A stretch of DNA of 64,000 nt, from positions 1 to 64,000 of the forward strand of contig JALNQF010000122.1 in the NCBI GenBank assembly GCA_028456385.1, read 5' to 3'. The stretch comes from Ophiosphaerella korrae. Lineage: Eukaryota > Ascomycota > Dothideomycetes > Pleosporales > Phaeosphaeriaceae. The position numbers and the translations under genes were made by a program. Under the pieces are notes generated by a model, which was given only the letters and a program-made list of their open reading frames with translations, made no database searches and was not told the DNA's origin. This document shows, piece by piece, positions 12,612 to 24,393 of this stretch. Within the stretch, counting starts at the first letter, position 1; every line of letters starts with the position of its first letter.

Positions 12612-13285
12612 CTAATTCCGCCTATACTTCGGCGGGATGTTCTTCTCTACAATGCCCCTCGCCTCCGCCCTCTCCCACTCCTCCCGCGCAGCCTCCAACT
12701 CTTCATGATGCTTGAAGTGCGCAATGTCCTCCGGATGGGTAAGATCCTCCTCCTTGACATCGTCGCCCGAATGGTACTTCTCCCAATGATGAATTTCATA
12801 CTCGTACTCGTCGTCGCCATGATGACCGGGCCCCATGCCGAAGTCCGGAAGCTTGACGTTCTCGCTGTCCTTCTGTAAGAACTCGGAGAGCGAGACGGAG
12901 CCATCCTTGTCGATGTCGAACATGTCGAGGACGGTTTGAACGACCATGTCTTTCTTAGTGGAGGTGATGTGCGAGGTGGAGGGGTCGGCAAGGCCGTAGG
13001 TGCGTTTTATATCGACCGAGGTCCACAGCCCGGTACCATCGTAGTCATGCAGGTTGAAGAAGGTTGCTGCATCGAAGCCGGAGATGTGATGCTCCTCTAC
13101 ATGGAGCGTTAGTCCTGTTGGTTGTGCAAGACATGCGGGTGACGTCTACCAGCCATGTGGCGTGTCGGCCAGTCTGCATCGGGCGCGACCACAATCTGGG
13201 AGTGTTCCCCGCCATGCGCCGAGACAGTGTAGGCGCATGAAAGAAGCAGAAATACGCTGAGCGGGGCTTGGAGTATTCGATTCAT
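12612..13285 (-). CDS. SSP120-like secretory-pathway EF-hand protein
   Basis: Two exons (13150-13285 and 12612-13096) joined across a 53-nt intron with a GGACTAACG branch site give 206 residues. An N-terminal signal peptide ends about VSA. Two canonical EF-hand loops follow, DYDGTGLWTSVD and DIDKDGSVSLSE, then an acidic, His-rich segment and a charged helical tail ending in PPKYRRN. This matches the fungal SSP120/nucleobindin-like family of calcium-binding proteins that travel through the ER and Golgi. The tail is not HDEL or KDEL, so retention is not obvious. The gene is divergent from the small membrane protein starting at 13453, with 167 bp between the start codons. The family call is from motif and layout. 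Confidence 0.85.
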
Positions 13286-13452
13286 AGCTGTCGATGTGTG
13301 ACAGGACGATTGGCACGGTGCTGACTGTGCTGCGATCTTACCGTGCAGGTGCTTGGGATCGCCAGGGGCAGTCGGCGGATTGTTCTTACGCCCGCGCCGC
13401 GATGACGTTCAGGGTCTTCGCCATGTGACTTCGCTCCACACGCTTCGTCAAG

Positions 13453-13704
13453 ATGAACGTCCTTGTGCTTCTCAGTCTGCTCTTTTTCATTCCACTTTTA
13501 ATTTGGCTTGCCTTTCTTGCACTATCGTCATGCATGGGAGATCAATTTCGCGCCAGGCTTGCAGGAATCCCCATCACTTTCAACCCTCGACACGCTTCAT
13601 TTGGTCGCCATTACACGCGCGGATTCGGGTCGGGTGCGAGCAGCGGAGGCTGGGAACAGATTGAGATGGAAGACATGCTTGGCGAAGATAGCGAGGAAGA
13701 CTGA
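13453..13704 (+). CDS. Small single-pass membrane protein, unknown function
   Basis: An 83-residue intronless frame. Residues 3-27 are strongly hydrophobic (LVLLSLLFFIPLLIWLAFLAL) and act as a signal anchor; the rest is a short polar region with Gly/Ser and an acidic end (EDMLGEDSEED). It fits neatly between a divergent neighbour and the stop of ELP4 (13734), only 29 bp away in convergent orientation. I do not recognise a named family. The clean hydrophobic profile and tight spacing argue that it is real. Confidence 0.6.
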   Translation: MNVLVLLSLLFFIPLLIWLAFLALSSCMGDQFRARLAGIPITFNPRHASFGRHYTRGFGSGASSGGWEQIEMEDMLGEDSEED

Positions 13705-13733
13705 AGAGGGGCGCGATATGGTCCCCTCTCGCC

Positions 13734-15004
13734 CTAGAATTCAAGCTCCTTCTTGGCCGGCATCGCACTACCACCAGCTGCCTCTCTGACAGCCGCCTCC
13801 TGCGCCTCTGTATCCCCTTCTAGCGGTGGCAGACTAAACTTAGCAATCACAAACTTCCGCCTACTCAGTGTAAACGCCATATCCTCGCCCAAGTCCTCTG
13901 CTCCGCCGCCTCCGCCCTTTTCGTGGAAGACTGGTAGCTTGTGAACGGCAAAGATGCCTTGTGGTTTCTCTTCGTCTTTCGTTGTGCCAGCCGACTGTGC
14001 AAGCGCTTGTGCGTGCGAATATGGGAATGGCAAGAGCTCAAGAACACCATCTGAAAGAATCTCCATCCAATGAACAAGGCCTGTGGAGCGTGCATATAGC
14101 GACAGTGGAATAGTAAGGATTGCAGTGAGGCGCGTAGGATACTGCCTGAGTAGTGCTCGTAGACTGTGGAGGAATTGTAGTACTGAACTGGGTTGCGAGG
14201 AGGATGATGGGTACAGAGCTGGGGAGAGCAGAGATGGTATGACAACGCGGTGGATTGAGCTTACTGGCGACGAAGCAAGTTGCTGTTGAATGCTCTGCAA
14301 TATCGGCGGAAATGGAGACGAAGAGCTAGAAACAGTGCGCGGTATTGGGACATAGTTGATCGCCGTCCCGACAGGTAGTGTAAGCCTCTTTGCGAGATCA
14401 AACGCATGGCAAAAGACCTGGGCCTCTTCCGTACCGTTACCTTGCGACGGCGTTCGCTGCGGACTCGGAGAACCTACCAAGCACCGTCAACAAAAAACTC
14501 AATAACATCGGCAACATATACACAAGACGTACCTCTACTACTCTCAAACTGCCCCAGCCCCTCATATCTCCATGCAATCTTCATCTTCTCTGCTCTTTCC
14601 TTCCCTTCTTTTCGCCTGCTATCCCCTCGATCCTCGCTAATGCCAGGTAATTCTCGTCCCCATATCTCGCCCATGCCCACTACATGCACCTTGTGACCCT
14701 GTGCCACTCCTTCCGCCGCATAGAAGCGCAGCAATGCGCTAGCATAGTCGGTCGTGCCACTTTCCTCTATCAGGATCGAATTCCCGAGTGGTAGCCCGGC
14801 GTGGCCTGCTAGTATGCCGTCGAGGGAGGGTGTGCCCGTAGATGTAGTGGGGCGGCCATCGATGGGTGAGGGGCGAACGCCAGGAGCTGGGGCCGGGGCT
14901 GGGGCTGGGGCTGGGGCTGGGGCGGATGGGTTCGAGAGTGTTTCTGGTGCATTGGGATCTACTGGTGCGCGCGAAAGCGTTATATTACGCTTGCGGAAGG
15001 CCAT
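13734..15004 (-). CDS. ELP4: Elongator complex subunit 4
   Basis: Two exons (14533-15004, 13734-14473) with a 59-nt intron give 403 residues. ELP4 is a RecA-fold subunit of the Elp4-5-6 ring of Elongator, which modifies wobble uridines in tRNA. Visible family features are the basic start MAFRKRN, the segment PSLDGILAGHAGLPLGNSILIEE near residue 70, the conserved MKIAWRYEGLGQF, and VFCHAFDLAKRL just after the splice. The start at 15004 opens the conserved MAFRKRN; an upstream in-frame Met exists but lies outside the usual family start. A (Pro-Ala) run at about residues 24-38 comes from a CTGGGG hexamer repeat. The PAXNEB family assignment is confident. Confidence 0.93.
14884..14924. repeat. 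CTGGGG hexanucleotide microsatellite inside ELP4
   Basis: Seven near-perfect GGGGCT/GGGGCC hexamers. On the minus strand they encode a Pro-Ala repeat in the disordered N-terminus of ELP4. Changes in copy number keep the frame, so length variation among strains is likely. Confidence 0.85.
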
Positions 15005-15362
15005 GGCGATGTAACTGTGAAATGTGAATATCACAATTGCAGATTGCGAGAAATTGAGAGCTGGGCTTATCGATAACAAAGAGCTGCTCTCTCTACAACA
15101 GCTTTGTAATACATTCCATTCCATAACTAAACCTATACCCCTCGATACTCCTGTAGAAGCCTTTATTACATTTATAGGATGTACAACCTAGATATTCTAA
15201 AGATATTTTACTTTATCTTTTTTCAGCTCTATTTTAGCCCCTAAGTTCTAGTAACTTTCTCTACATTTGATATATGAAAGTGGATTGGCCAATGTACGTA
15301 AGGCTTACATGTTCGCATAGGCCGGATCCACTAGTAAAAGTATAGGCCAACGTTTCTACAGC
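15005..15362. other. Upstream region of ELP4, no gene
   Basis: AT-rich sequence upstream of the ELP4 start with no supported frame. Confidence 0.5.
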
Positions 15363-15537
15363 TGGCTATAAGCTTGACCAACTAAGTTGGCTACGAGCTT
15401 GACTAACTAAGAGCTGGCTATGAGCTTGACTGATTGCGAGCTACGAGCTTGACTGATTGCGAGCTTGGCTGACTACGAGATTGACTGAGAGCCGGCTATA
15501 AGCTTTGCTAACTGCGCACGAGCTTAACTGCGAGCTT
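15363..15537. repeat. Imperfect ~26-bp tandem repeat
   Basis: About seven degenerate units of the type GGCTAYRAGCTTGACTRAYT, some shortened, lie head to tail. There is no reading frame through them. They sit in the intergenic space between ELP4 and the GH79 gene. Confidence 0.75.
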
Positions 15538-16304
15538 AATTTATAAAACGTGCCGTCAAAAGAAATCAAGGTGCACGGACAGAAAACCACAACTTTGCAG
15601 CTTCATAGCAGCAGCTACAGAAGATATTTTACGTAAAAATTAGCAGAGGATAAATCCGAGGTATAGCGGGTGCCTTTTGCCAAATTACTAGTCGTGCAGT
15701 AGACCTGTTGGGGAGTTGAATGTAGTTTATTAGTAATTAAAATTATTTAAAATACCTACATCAAGCTTAGGATAGCCAAAGAAAGCTAGACATAAGAATC
15801 TATACTATGTAGTAGAGCTGTAAAAATCTACCCACTGTACTACATTATAACGCTGTCTTTCATGAATCTTACACGGTGCCACTATATAAAGATCAATTGA
15901 GAGAAGGAAACTTGGCTTATCCGCGATACTTGCCTGGGCCTTGGCCAGCAATCACTCACAATTACCATAACACAATTTCCCAAAAATCAATACAACTACT
16001 ATGATTACACTCTCCACTTCCCGAATCAAATATGCGATTTTAATTGGTTGGTTTTTAAGTTCGCTGATGATGAACGCAATTCTCGGGGAATCTAAAACTA
16101 CCCGCGCCACGCTTGCCTCTATATATTTAAGCGTCGGCATTTGAGTATCCACCCTTAACCCCAAGTAGTGTTGGTGTCGGCATTAGACTGGGGTCCCCAC
16201 AACTCCACACCCGCTGGGAGCATCATGCCTAAATATGTTTGCGATTTCCTTCCAGTTTGGCAACAATGTGGAGCCGAGCATCCTGGCCTACTTGCGTTGG
16301 TACT
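15538..16304. other. No gene recognised upstream of GH79
   Basis: AT-rich intergenic DNA; no supported gene. Confidence 0.5.
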
Positions 16305-16310
16305 TATATA
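16305..16310 (+). promoter_or_regulatory. Possible TATA box of the GH79 gene
   Basis: TATATA 75 bp upstream of the GH79 start codon, a plausible distance for a fungal core promoter. Confidence 0.35.
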
Positions 16311-16379
16311 TGACAATGCTAGGAACCTCCTATTGTGTTTAGCTAGCCATTCGTTCCAAGCCCGTCTCTTACAATAACT

Positions 16380-18019
16380 ATGCCGTCATTATATAGCACT
16401 ACTGCAATAGCAGTACTTGTCACTATTGCAGCGGCAGCAGAAGATGTGATGCAGCTTGCTGTTCCCAAGTCGCCACCAATCGGGACACAGACAGTCTCCA
16501 CCTCGTTCCAGGGTTATTCGATGGAGATGGCCTCTTTTGCAAGCATAGCAGGCAACATTTCGTAAATTGCTCTATTCTTGGAATTTCAGACATGCCATAA
16601 TAACTATGCAGGTCTCCAAATACTTTATCGTACCGTATGCTTCAGAATATAAAAGACATCAGAGGCTCAGCAGCCCCAATCCGGGTCGGAGGCACCACTG
16701 CCAACCATGGGATATGGACACCAGGCCAAAAGGAAGCTATCATTCAGAACTTTGCTGTACCTGGCGCCGATCAGCCCGCAAATATTACATGGGGTCCTGC
16801 ATATCTGGAATCATTCAAGACATTCCCTACAGGCACCAAATATACAGTTGGCGTAACGTTTGACAATGGCTCAAGAGGGGAGGAAGCCTCTGTTGCAGAG
16901 GCGAGAGCATTCTATGACGGCATCGGCGCAGATCTATTTGCATTCGAAGTTGGAAATGAATTCGATGGTACGAATCTGCGCATCCGGCTATTTGCACTAT
17001 GACCATTCTAACGCTATTGCGCTACAGCTTTCCCCGTAGATCGCGACAACAAAACATGGTCGATTAGCAAGTACGTGCCAGAATGGCTCGATCGTACAGC
17101 CGCAATAGCATCCCAAGTCCTCGATCAATCCCCACAAAGAAAATTCCAAGCCGGTGCGTTTGTGGCCCCAGGCTCCACCAACAGCGACCTGACCTGGACT
17201 GCCCAATCTGCCATCGACCTGGGCATCGCCAGCACGGGACGCGCAAAGACCTTCTGCACACACCAGTATTTCGGCGCGGCGTGTAGGCCGGTGAAACCCA
17301 CCATGGCAGGCGCTCTAATGAATCGCACAGCCATGTTCCCGTGGATGGGCTATCACGCCAGTGCATCGGCGTACTCCGTTTCCAAAGGGCTTCCGTACGT
17401 CATTGGCGAGACGAATTCAATTGCGTGTCAGGGCCTTGCTGGAGTATCGGATGTCTTTGGAGCAGCGGTTTGGAGCGTCGACTACGCGCTTTATGCGGCC
17501 TCGCTGAATGTGTCTGCAATGTACTGGCACATGGGCACCGGGTACCGATATGCGCCATGGCAAGCTACGCAAAACGGGACGACAGCTCCAGGCCCTAGAC
17601 CGCTTTACTATGGCCACTGGCTTGTCGCAACAGCGCTTGGAGACAGCGAGACACAAGTCGTTCCCATTGTTAACACGACTTCGTTGGCGGGTTATGCAGT
17701 TTACGCCAAAAGGCGCGGAAACGCGGCGCTGCAAAGCATTGTACTTGTCAACCAAGACATATTCAATTCATCTACCGCCGCTGGAAATGAGAGGTCGAGC
17801 GTTGCGTTCCGATTGCCCCAGGAATTGAGCGGTAAGAGTGCGAAGACATCGGTACAGCGGCTGACCGCAGCGGGCGCAGAGGCCCGCGAAGGCATTACAT
17901 TTGCTGGTCGCACTATCGGGCTCGACGGAAAGATAGAAGGGAAGCAAGTCAGAGAGCGAGTCGAAAATGGCATCGTCAACGTGAAGGCGACTGAAGTCGT
18001 GTTGGTATCATTCGATTGA
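16380..18019 (+). CDS. Secreted GH79 beta-glucuronidase
   Basis: Three exons (16380-16561, 16612-16967, 17028-18019) give 509 residues. A signal peptide covers about residues 1-20. The GH79 start FQGYSMEMASF, the segment PIRVGGTTAN, the acid/base in VGNEFD (Glu177) and the nucleophile in VIGETNS (Glu307) are all present, with a beta-sandwich-like C-terminus. Both introns are short (50 and 60 nt) and the joins restore conserved residues on either side. Fungal GH79 enzymes release glucuronic acid or its 4-O-methyl form from arabinogalactan or other plant glycans outside the cell. The exact substrate cannot be told from sequence. A T run follows about 65 bp after the stop. Confidence 0.9.
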
Positions 18020-18082
18020 AAAGCGCTCAAACTTGGCCTTGAAATTCACTTTCTATGAGGCCAGAAATAGAAAGAGAAGTGT

Positions 18083-18084
<2 letters not shown>

Positions 18085-18116
<32 letters not shown>
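18085..18116. repeat. Poly(T) run, 32 nt
   Basis: An uninterrupted run of T about 65 bp after the GH79 stop codon. It may be a simple slippage repeat or the trace of a retroposed poly(A) tail in the other orientation; nothing next to it supports the second reading. Confidence 0.9.
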
Positions 18117-18704
18117 CATCAGCGTACTGCATTGTCATGGGTCAAACAATGTGTTGTGTCTGTCTTTGCCACAGCGACGAGTATTGTGGGAGAAGGCGCC
18201 AAATAATCGTGTGTCAGATCTATGCATTTATGTATTCGGTCGCTACGTATAGATGCACGAACAACACAGCTATGAATAGCCCGATGACCACCTGCCGCCC
18301 TTTATCCGGCTAGTGTTGGATGCCTGAAGAAAAAGTCCAGGCTGCCTTGAACCACGCAGGAAACCTCGTATAAATGCCCACCGCGCCACATCATGGGGGG
18401 TAGCCCAACAAACCACCCCCCCCCCCCCCACAAGCAGCGACCAGGTGAAACTACAATTGAAGAGGGAGGATCATCTGGGGCTGGAAAAACACTCCCCAAT
18501 AACTACGCCTTGGGCTAGCCAGCACACACCTCACAACAACAATAACAACCACCACAACTCAAGTTCCAAAACATCAATACAACCACCAATACCTGCCAAA
18601 TTACAAAAAAAAAAAAGAAAAAAAAACACCCTTGCTCGCCAAACGAGCAGAGCCCCGCGCCCGCAAAACCCCCTCTTCCAAACTCTCCCAGTTTCTCCCC
18701 AACC
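18117..18704. other. No gene; poly(C) and A-rich tracts
   Basis: Intergenic DNA with a 14-nt C run (18416-18429) and a broken A run (18604-18627), followed by a CT/AC-rich leader before the next frame. Confidence 0.5.
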
Positions 18705-19175
18705 ATGCCCTCCCTCCCCACCTTCCTCGCGCCCAAAAAATCCTTGTCCAAAAACCCGTACTTGAACACGCACCACCCGATGCACACCGCCAGTGCTGCC
18801 CCCCAACCCCAACCTTTATCCCTTCCCACAAACCCCTACCCGCCCATCCCTTCCTTCCTAGCCACCACTAAAAATCCGCAACTACGCCCCGCCTCGCCAA
18901 CGGAATCGCACAACCTGCTTGCGGAGGCGCGCATGGCGGTTGGGCGGGATCCGATTACGGGGGCGCGGAAGGTGGATGGGGGTGTGGGTGCGGGTGCGGG
19001 TGCAGGTGCGGGTGGGACGACGGCGATGACGACGGCGAGTACGACGGCGGGGCCGAGATTTGGGGTGATTGCGAGTGCGGAGCGGCGGGCGGCGGAGGAG
19101 ATGGCGATGGGAAGGAGAGAGGGGGAGTATTATGCGCCGGAGCGGAGGGTCGAGGAGTATTATTCGGGGGGGTGA
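18705..19175 (+). CDS. Hypothetical Pro/Gly-rich small protein
   Basis: A 156-residue intronless frame. The first half is rich in Pro and polar residues (SLSKNPYLNTHHPMHTASAA); the middle has the hydrophilic segment LLAEARMAVGRDPITGARKV, then a (GA)n run, and the end is charged with repeated EYY (GEYYAPERRVEEYYSGG). There is no signal peptide or membrane segment. The order MHTAS, MAVGRDPITG and EYY tail looks more like a constrained protein than chance, and codon third positions are GC-rich. I do not recognise a family. It lies upstream of the convergent SEC1 gene. Confidence 0.45.
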   Translation: MPSLPTFLAPKKSLSKNPYLNTHHPMHTASAAPQPQPLSLPTNPYPPIPSFLATTKNPQLRPASPTESHNLLAEARMAVGRDPITGARKVDGGVGAGAGAGAGGTTAMTTASTTAGPRFGVIASAERRAAEEMAMGRREGEYYAPERRVEEYYSGG

Positions 19176-19471
19176 GGGATTAGGTGTAACGTGATGGGCC
19201 ATGTATGGTAGGACGGAGTAATGGGCATGGATGGTTGTGGACTGGGGTGTGCGGTTGGCTCGTTGGAAGCTTGTTTAATATCCGATATGTACTGTAAATT
19301 GATCGCGCAAGCCCCGGCCAGCAGGGTGTACCCAAAACATGATGCCCCAACGCCACGCCATGCAAAAGTACACAAGACGAAAAGGCTTTTTCACGGTGCC
19401 TCGGATGGGCTTGAAATAACGCCGGGATGGTATACATGCATTTGTCGAAGAACTGTGGGTTGGTTCTTGCG

Positions 19472-21709
19472 CTAATGCTTTGATCCAAACAAGTGTAACT
19501 TCTTTTTCTTCTTCTCCTTTTCCTTTTCGTCCCGATGCTTTCCACTGCTCGATGTTGATGAGGGCGCATTCAGATTGATTGCGCCCATTTGTGCGGTTGG
19601 GGGCTTGGGGGCGTGGCCACCGACTCTGGGCCCAGATGGCAGGCCGCCAGGCATTGGTTTGGTGCCTGCCGGTGGAGGCGCTGGCTTTGGAGGTTCGGGT
19701 TTTTCAAACAGATGTTTTGGTGCTTTGGGCTGTGGTCCGTCGATGGGGAGCCGTAGGGTACGGCGACCTTGGCTAAGGTCTCCGACTTGGCGTAGGAACA
19801 GTTGGGGTTTTACCATGTGTGAAGTGACGAGAAAGACGTCTCGGGAGGTTTTGTTGGAGATGTCGTAGCAGGCGCGCGATTCGGAGTAGGTTGCGCCGCC
19901 TGCCATGAATACGATGACACGCTGACGCGGCTCAACGCTTGCCAAGCGGTTCTTCGCCCAAGTGGGTTTTGCGGAACGGAGAGAGGCCGCAGGCGTGGCC
20001 TCTTGCATCGCATCCATGTCTTCTGGAGACATCTTGGTGAATGGGAAGATGTCATGTGCTAATGTGCCTCGAACATGATCCTCGAGCATCTCCTGTAGAG
20101 CAGGATTGAACCTAGAAAGGCTATAATCTTCTTGATTCGGGGGTGGCGCAGCTTTGGGGTCGAAGAGTGGTGGAGGTGGGTCTCTTCTTTCTTTGAGTTT
20201 TCGCGCAGTGCGTGCGCCAAGTAAGTCGAGGTTCGCAACAACATTACCATCGGGAGGAGGGAGTTGTGCGTGGAGCAGTAGCTTCTCTAGATCGGCGGGC
20301 AGGACGCCATCTTTGAACAAAATGTACATGGCAATGAGGCGCAACCGGTCAGAAGGCGTAACACCATCTTGGTCTAGTGTTCGTATGACCTGATCGGCCA
20401 TGTTTTTTGCCTTGCGATAATCTTCGTCGAGTCCAGTAGCGAGGCACTGCACCCGTTAGTTGACGGCCATGCCAAGCTGAACTTTGAAATATTCTTACCT
20501 GTTCGACCGAGGCTAAATCCGGCAACTTGTGCTTCTGAAAGATTTCCATGCATTTCTGGGCCATGGTGAGATGCAACGAGTAGGCTTCTTTCATCTCTTG
20601 GAATTGCGGCAAACCAGCAATCATGTCCTTGATTTGATTGAGACCGCTCATGCCCTGTGTGTTCTGCTCGTCCTGATTGGTGAACTGGGGATTGTCTGCG
20701 ATGAACTTGTGGAAATCGCCGATAAGTTTGTCGAGGGTATCCTTCATGTGTCGGTGGCGGTTCTCGACCCAAATCTTGTCCTTGTCCGATATCTCCATGT
20801 CCTTCTCCTCTGCTTGGGCATCTTCTTCGTTCACAATTGTCCTGTACGTCACTTTGTCGACGTCGTTGATGGGGAGCAGGTCAAAGGCCATTGCTTGGTA
20901 CGTGAACTCGTGAACGAGCGGAGCCATGATGTCCATGGAGCGATCTGTGATGTAGAGAGCACCGCGAGGGCGGTTGGACTGGGGGGGGAAGTCTTGGTTG
21001 AATTGGGCGTACATGTCCAGCTTTTCTTGGACAAAGCGTGCCAGGTGCGAGGCGAGGACGCTAGCCTCGTGGGTTGGAAGTCGCGGTCGGTAGTAGCGTA
21101 TGACGGGATATTCGCCGAGGGCGACGCAGACGCCCGTGATCTTTTCGGCCATGTCTTCCAAGTGGCGGACCACCAGGTTGTTGCACTCTGGGTGGTAGAG
21201 CGTGGGGAAGCTCCAGGGGTCCTTGAAGGTCACGAGATGGGATTCTTGGGGATGGAAGTCGAGATGGACGGTGCGGAAGCTGCGAATCTGCTCGCGGGCC
21301 ATCTGCGAGCGGTCGATCCTCTCCTTGAGGGGCGGGGGCAGCAGGGTGGTCCATATGAGGAAGAAGCCCCTGTACCGGCGCTGGTCGAACTCGGCCATGA
21401 TGCAGTCGACGATGTGCGGCTTGGGGGTGAGGATGTATATGGCGTCCATGTCGCGCTGCGTGGTTCTGCGCTCCTCGAGGCGCTCGATGTTGGTGATGTT
21501 GAGGTTGAGGATGTCGTCTTCGTGGACGACATTGTCGATGAGTTTTCTGCTGTCCTCGTCGACGATGAGGATCTTCCAGTCGCCGCGGGTGGTGGAGCGG
21601 ATGGCGTTGAGGATGACTGGGCATGTGAGCGGGGAGGCAGGGGAGGGATGCAGGCTGCGTGCATACGTTCTCGCTGGATGTCTATCATGGAGGCTCCCAT
21701 GGCGGCCAT
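19472..21709 (-). CDS. SEC1: Sec1/Munc18-family exocytosis protein
   Basis: Three exons (21667-21709, 20499-21616, 19472-20446) with 50- and 52-nt introns give 711 residues, close to yeast Sec1. Sec1 binds syntaxin/SNARE complexes and promotes fusion of secretory vesicles with the plasma membrane. The family start MIDIQRE...NAIR is rebuilt across the first intron. Then come WKILIVDEDS, the DMDAIYILTP strand, ALYITDRSMDIMAPLVHEFTYQAM in domain 3a, and FMAGGATYSESRACYDIS near the C-terminus. The last ~100 residues are Pro-rich and end in a Lys run (EKEKKKKKLHLFGSKH), as in filamentous fungal Sec1. The start could be three residues downstream, at MGASM. The gene is divergent from SUV3. Confidence 0.93.
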
Positions 21710-22072
21710 GATGGCGGGGCACAGCAGCCAATGCCGGCACGAAAGGGCTGGCGGTGGTGGTGGGGGGACAGGAGGCAGCTAATTGCAGGCGCACGTGAGG
21801 CTGGTGCGAGCGGCGGCGGGGCGACGGGTGCAGGCGCAAGAGCGGTGGTGGGCTGGAGCTGGAGCTTGCTTGCCTGCCTGCTCGTGGTGGTGGTGTTGGG
21901 TTAGGCTAGGCTGGCTGGTGCGGCCGCGGTTCCCTGCCCGAGCTGGCTTGGCCAAAGTTTTATTCCTGCCGCCATACAATACCGGGTGCACCTGGACAGC
22001 ACTTCCGTACGTGCAAGATCTCCTCCCCCTCGATGCCAATCGTATAATCCCCCTACCCCTACCCCCACTGGC

Positions 22073-24393
22073 ATGCCTCCGCTGCCCGCCCCGCGCCCCT
22101 CGCCCTGTCTCTTCTGCGCCTTCGCCGCCCGCCCTCGACGACCACGCCTTCCACGCCTGCGTCCCCATATCCAGACGGCCAGCAGATCCGGCGGCCGCCC
22201 CAAGCCTGGCCCCGCCATCCGCTTCGATCCTGCCCGGCCCTTCAGCCCATTCCGCCAGTCGGCCACCAAATTCGACGCCCCTCTTTTCCCCACCGTTCTT
22301 GCTGAGCTCGACAGGCTCAAGGCTCAGGTCCAGGACCCGGCCAATTTCGACGGCCTGCAACTCAGCCCACAGGAGTTTGACGAGCAATGGAAACTGTACG
22401 AGGGCAGCATCAAGCGATGGGCCAAGCACGCACCCCCAGAGCTGCAAGCCTTGGCCAATGAGGCGGTTCGCGGCAGGAATACGCTGCATTCACGGCTGCA
22501 GTATCTTTTCTTTGCGCAGGCCATTGGCGGCCGCTTCACCTTCGCTGAGACTGACCAACACAAGGCCGTCGCCGACCTGCGCTATCCTGCTGAATGGTAC
22601 CCCGCCACACGCCAAATACCGCGCACCGTGCATCTGCACGTGGGGCCCACCAACTCGGGCAAGACCTACCACGCCCTCAAGCGCCTCGAGGAAGCCAACA
22701 CAGGCATCTTCCTCGGCCCCCTGCGTCTGCTTGCACACGAGGTCTATACCCGCCTCAACGCAAAGGGCCGGCCATGTGCGCTCGTCACCGGCGAGGAGCA
22801 GCGCATCCCCGACGGCGACGAGTCCGCCATGTTCAGCTGCACCGTCGAAATGGCCCCCCTCAACACCTTGTTTGACGTCGCCGTCGTCGACGAGATTCAG
22901 ATGATCAACCATCCAGAGCGCGGTTGGGCCTGGACACAGGCCTTTCTGGGCCTGCAGGCTCGCGAACTCCATCTGTGTGGTGAAGCCCGTACAGTGCCCC
23001 TGATCCGCCAGCTGTGTGCCCTGGTCGGCGATGAGCTCCATGTCAACGAGTACCAGCGCCTGACTCCACTTCACGTTCAGCCTGTGAGCCTAGGAGGCAA
23101 CCTCGCCAAGCTGCGCCAGGGAGATTGCGTCGTCGCTTTTTCCGTCATAGGCATCCATGCTCTGCGGAAACAGATCGAGAAGCAAACAGGGAGGAAGTGT
23201 GCCATTATTTATGGCAGCTTGCCCCCAGAAACGCGAGCCCAACAGGCACTTCTCTTCAACGAACCCGACAACGAGTATGATTTTCTTGTTGCCAGTGATG
23301 CTATCGGCATGGGCCTGAATCTGTATGAAGCAACATCCTTCCGCCATTCTTAGCTAACTAGAAGCGCAGAGCTATCAGGCGAGTTGTCTTTGAAACTACT
23401 GTCAAGAGCAATGGCATCGCCCACGTTCCCTTGCAGGTCTCGGAATTGAAGCAAATAGCTGGCCGTGCCGGTCGTTTCAAAACTGCACAACAAGCAGTGG
23501 CTAGCGACTCACAAAAGCCAATGCCTAACAATGCAATACACCTAGATGACAAACCGCCGGTAAAAGAACCCACCGTAGGGTTAGTCACAACACTACACCA
23601 AATCGACCACTCTTTCCTCGAGACAACCATGCAATCCGAGCCCCAGATGATCAAAACAGCGGGCATCTTCCCTCCTTCCCAGATCATCGAGCGCTTCGCG
23701 AACTATTTCCCCCCTGGCACCCCATTCAGCTACATCCTTCTCCGACTCCATGAAGTCTGCCAGATTAATTCGCGCTTCCACCTCTGCGGCCTCAAAGACC
23801 AACTCGGTATCGCCGACTGCATCCAGCCCGTCAAAAACCTCAGCATCCAAGACCGCATCACCATCTGCGCCGCCCCCATCAACATCCGCGACACAAACGA
23901 ACGCTCCTTCCTCCGTTCCCTAGCCAGATGCGTTGCAGATGGCAAATCAGGCGCCCTCCTCGACCTCGACCTGCTCCCCCTCAAGGTCATGGACGACAAA
24001 CCCAACAACTCCCGCGACTACCTCTACTCCCTCGAAAACCTCCACAAAATGCTCATCTGCTACCTTTGGCTCAGCTACCGCTTTCCCAACGTCTTCACCA
24101 CACGTTCCCTCGCTATGCATACCAAGAAACTGGTCGAAGACCAGATCGAGGATACTCTTGAGCGCTTCGGCGCGTCGGACCGTGCGAGGGCGCGCGCCTG
24201 GCGCATTGCGAATAGGGCGATTGATAGCCGTACGGATGAGGATCATGGTGTCGTTAGACGCGTTCGACCTAGGTCTGATGCACTTCGCGTCGAGGTGGCA
24301 CCTGGGGGGCGTGGTCCTGCTGAGCTGGTGTTTAGCTTTGGTGGTGGGACCGAAATGGAGGGTGTGGGTGAGCGGCGGGAGTATGTTGGTTGA
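22073..24393 (+). CDS. SUV3: Mitochondrial ATP-dependent RNA helicase Suv3
   Basis: Two exons (22073-23322, 23370-24393) with a 47-nt intron (GCTAAC branch) give 757 residues. Suv3 is the helicase of the mitochondrial RNA degradosome, working with the exonuclease Dss1. The N-terminus is Arg/Ala/Pro-rich without acidic residues, as in a matrix-targeting peptide. Motif I is GPTNSGKT, motif II is DEIQ, and motif VI-like SDAIGMGLNLAIRR spans the splice, followed by QIAGRAGRF. The C-terminal Suv3 domain is present up to a weakly conserved tail. An upstream in-frame Met gives a 29-residue extension but the chosen start opens the targeting peptide. The start lies 363 bp from the divergent SEC1 start. 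Confidence 0.94.

Noticed and set aside
20529..21782. Plus-strand frame of 417 codons opposite SEC1
   Set aside because: Antisense of a well-supported Sec1/Munc18 gene; Val/Asp/Gly-rich composition typical of shadow frames.
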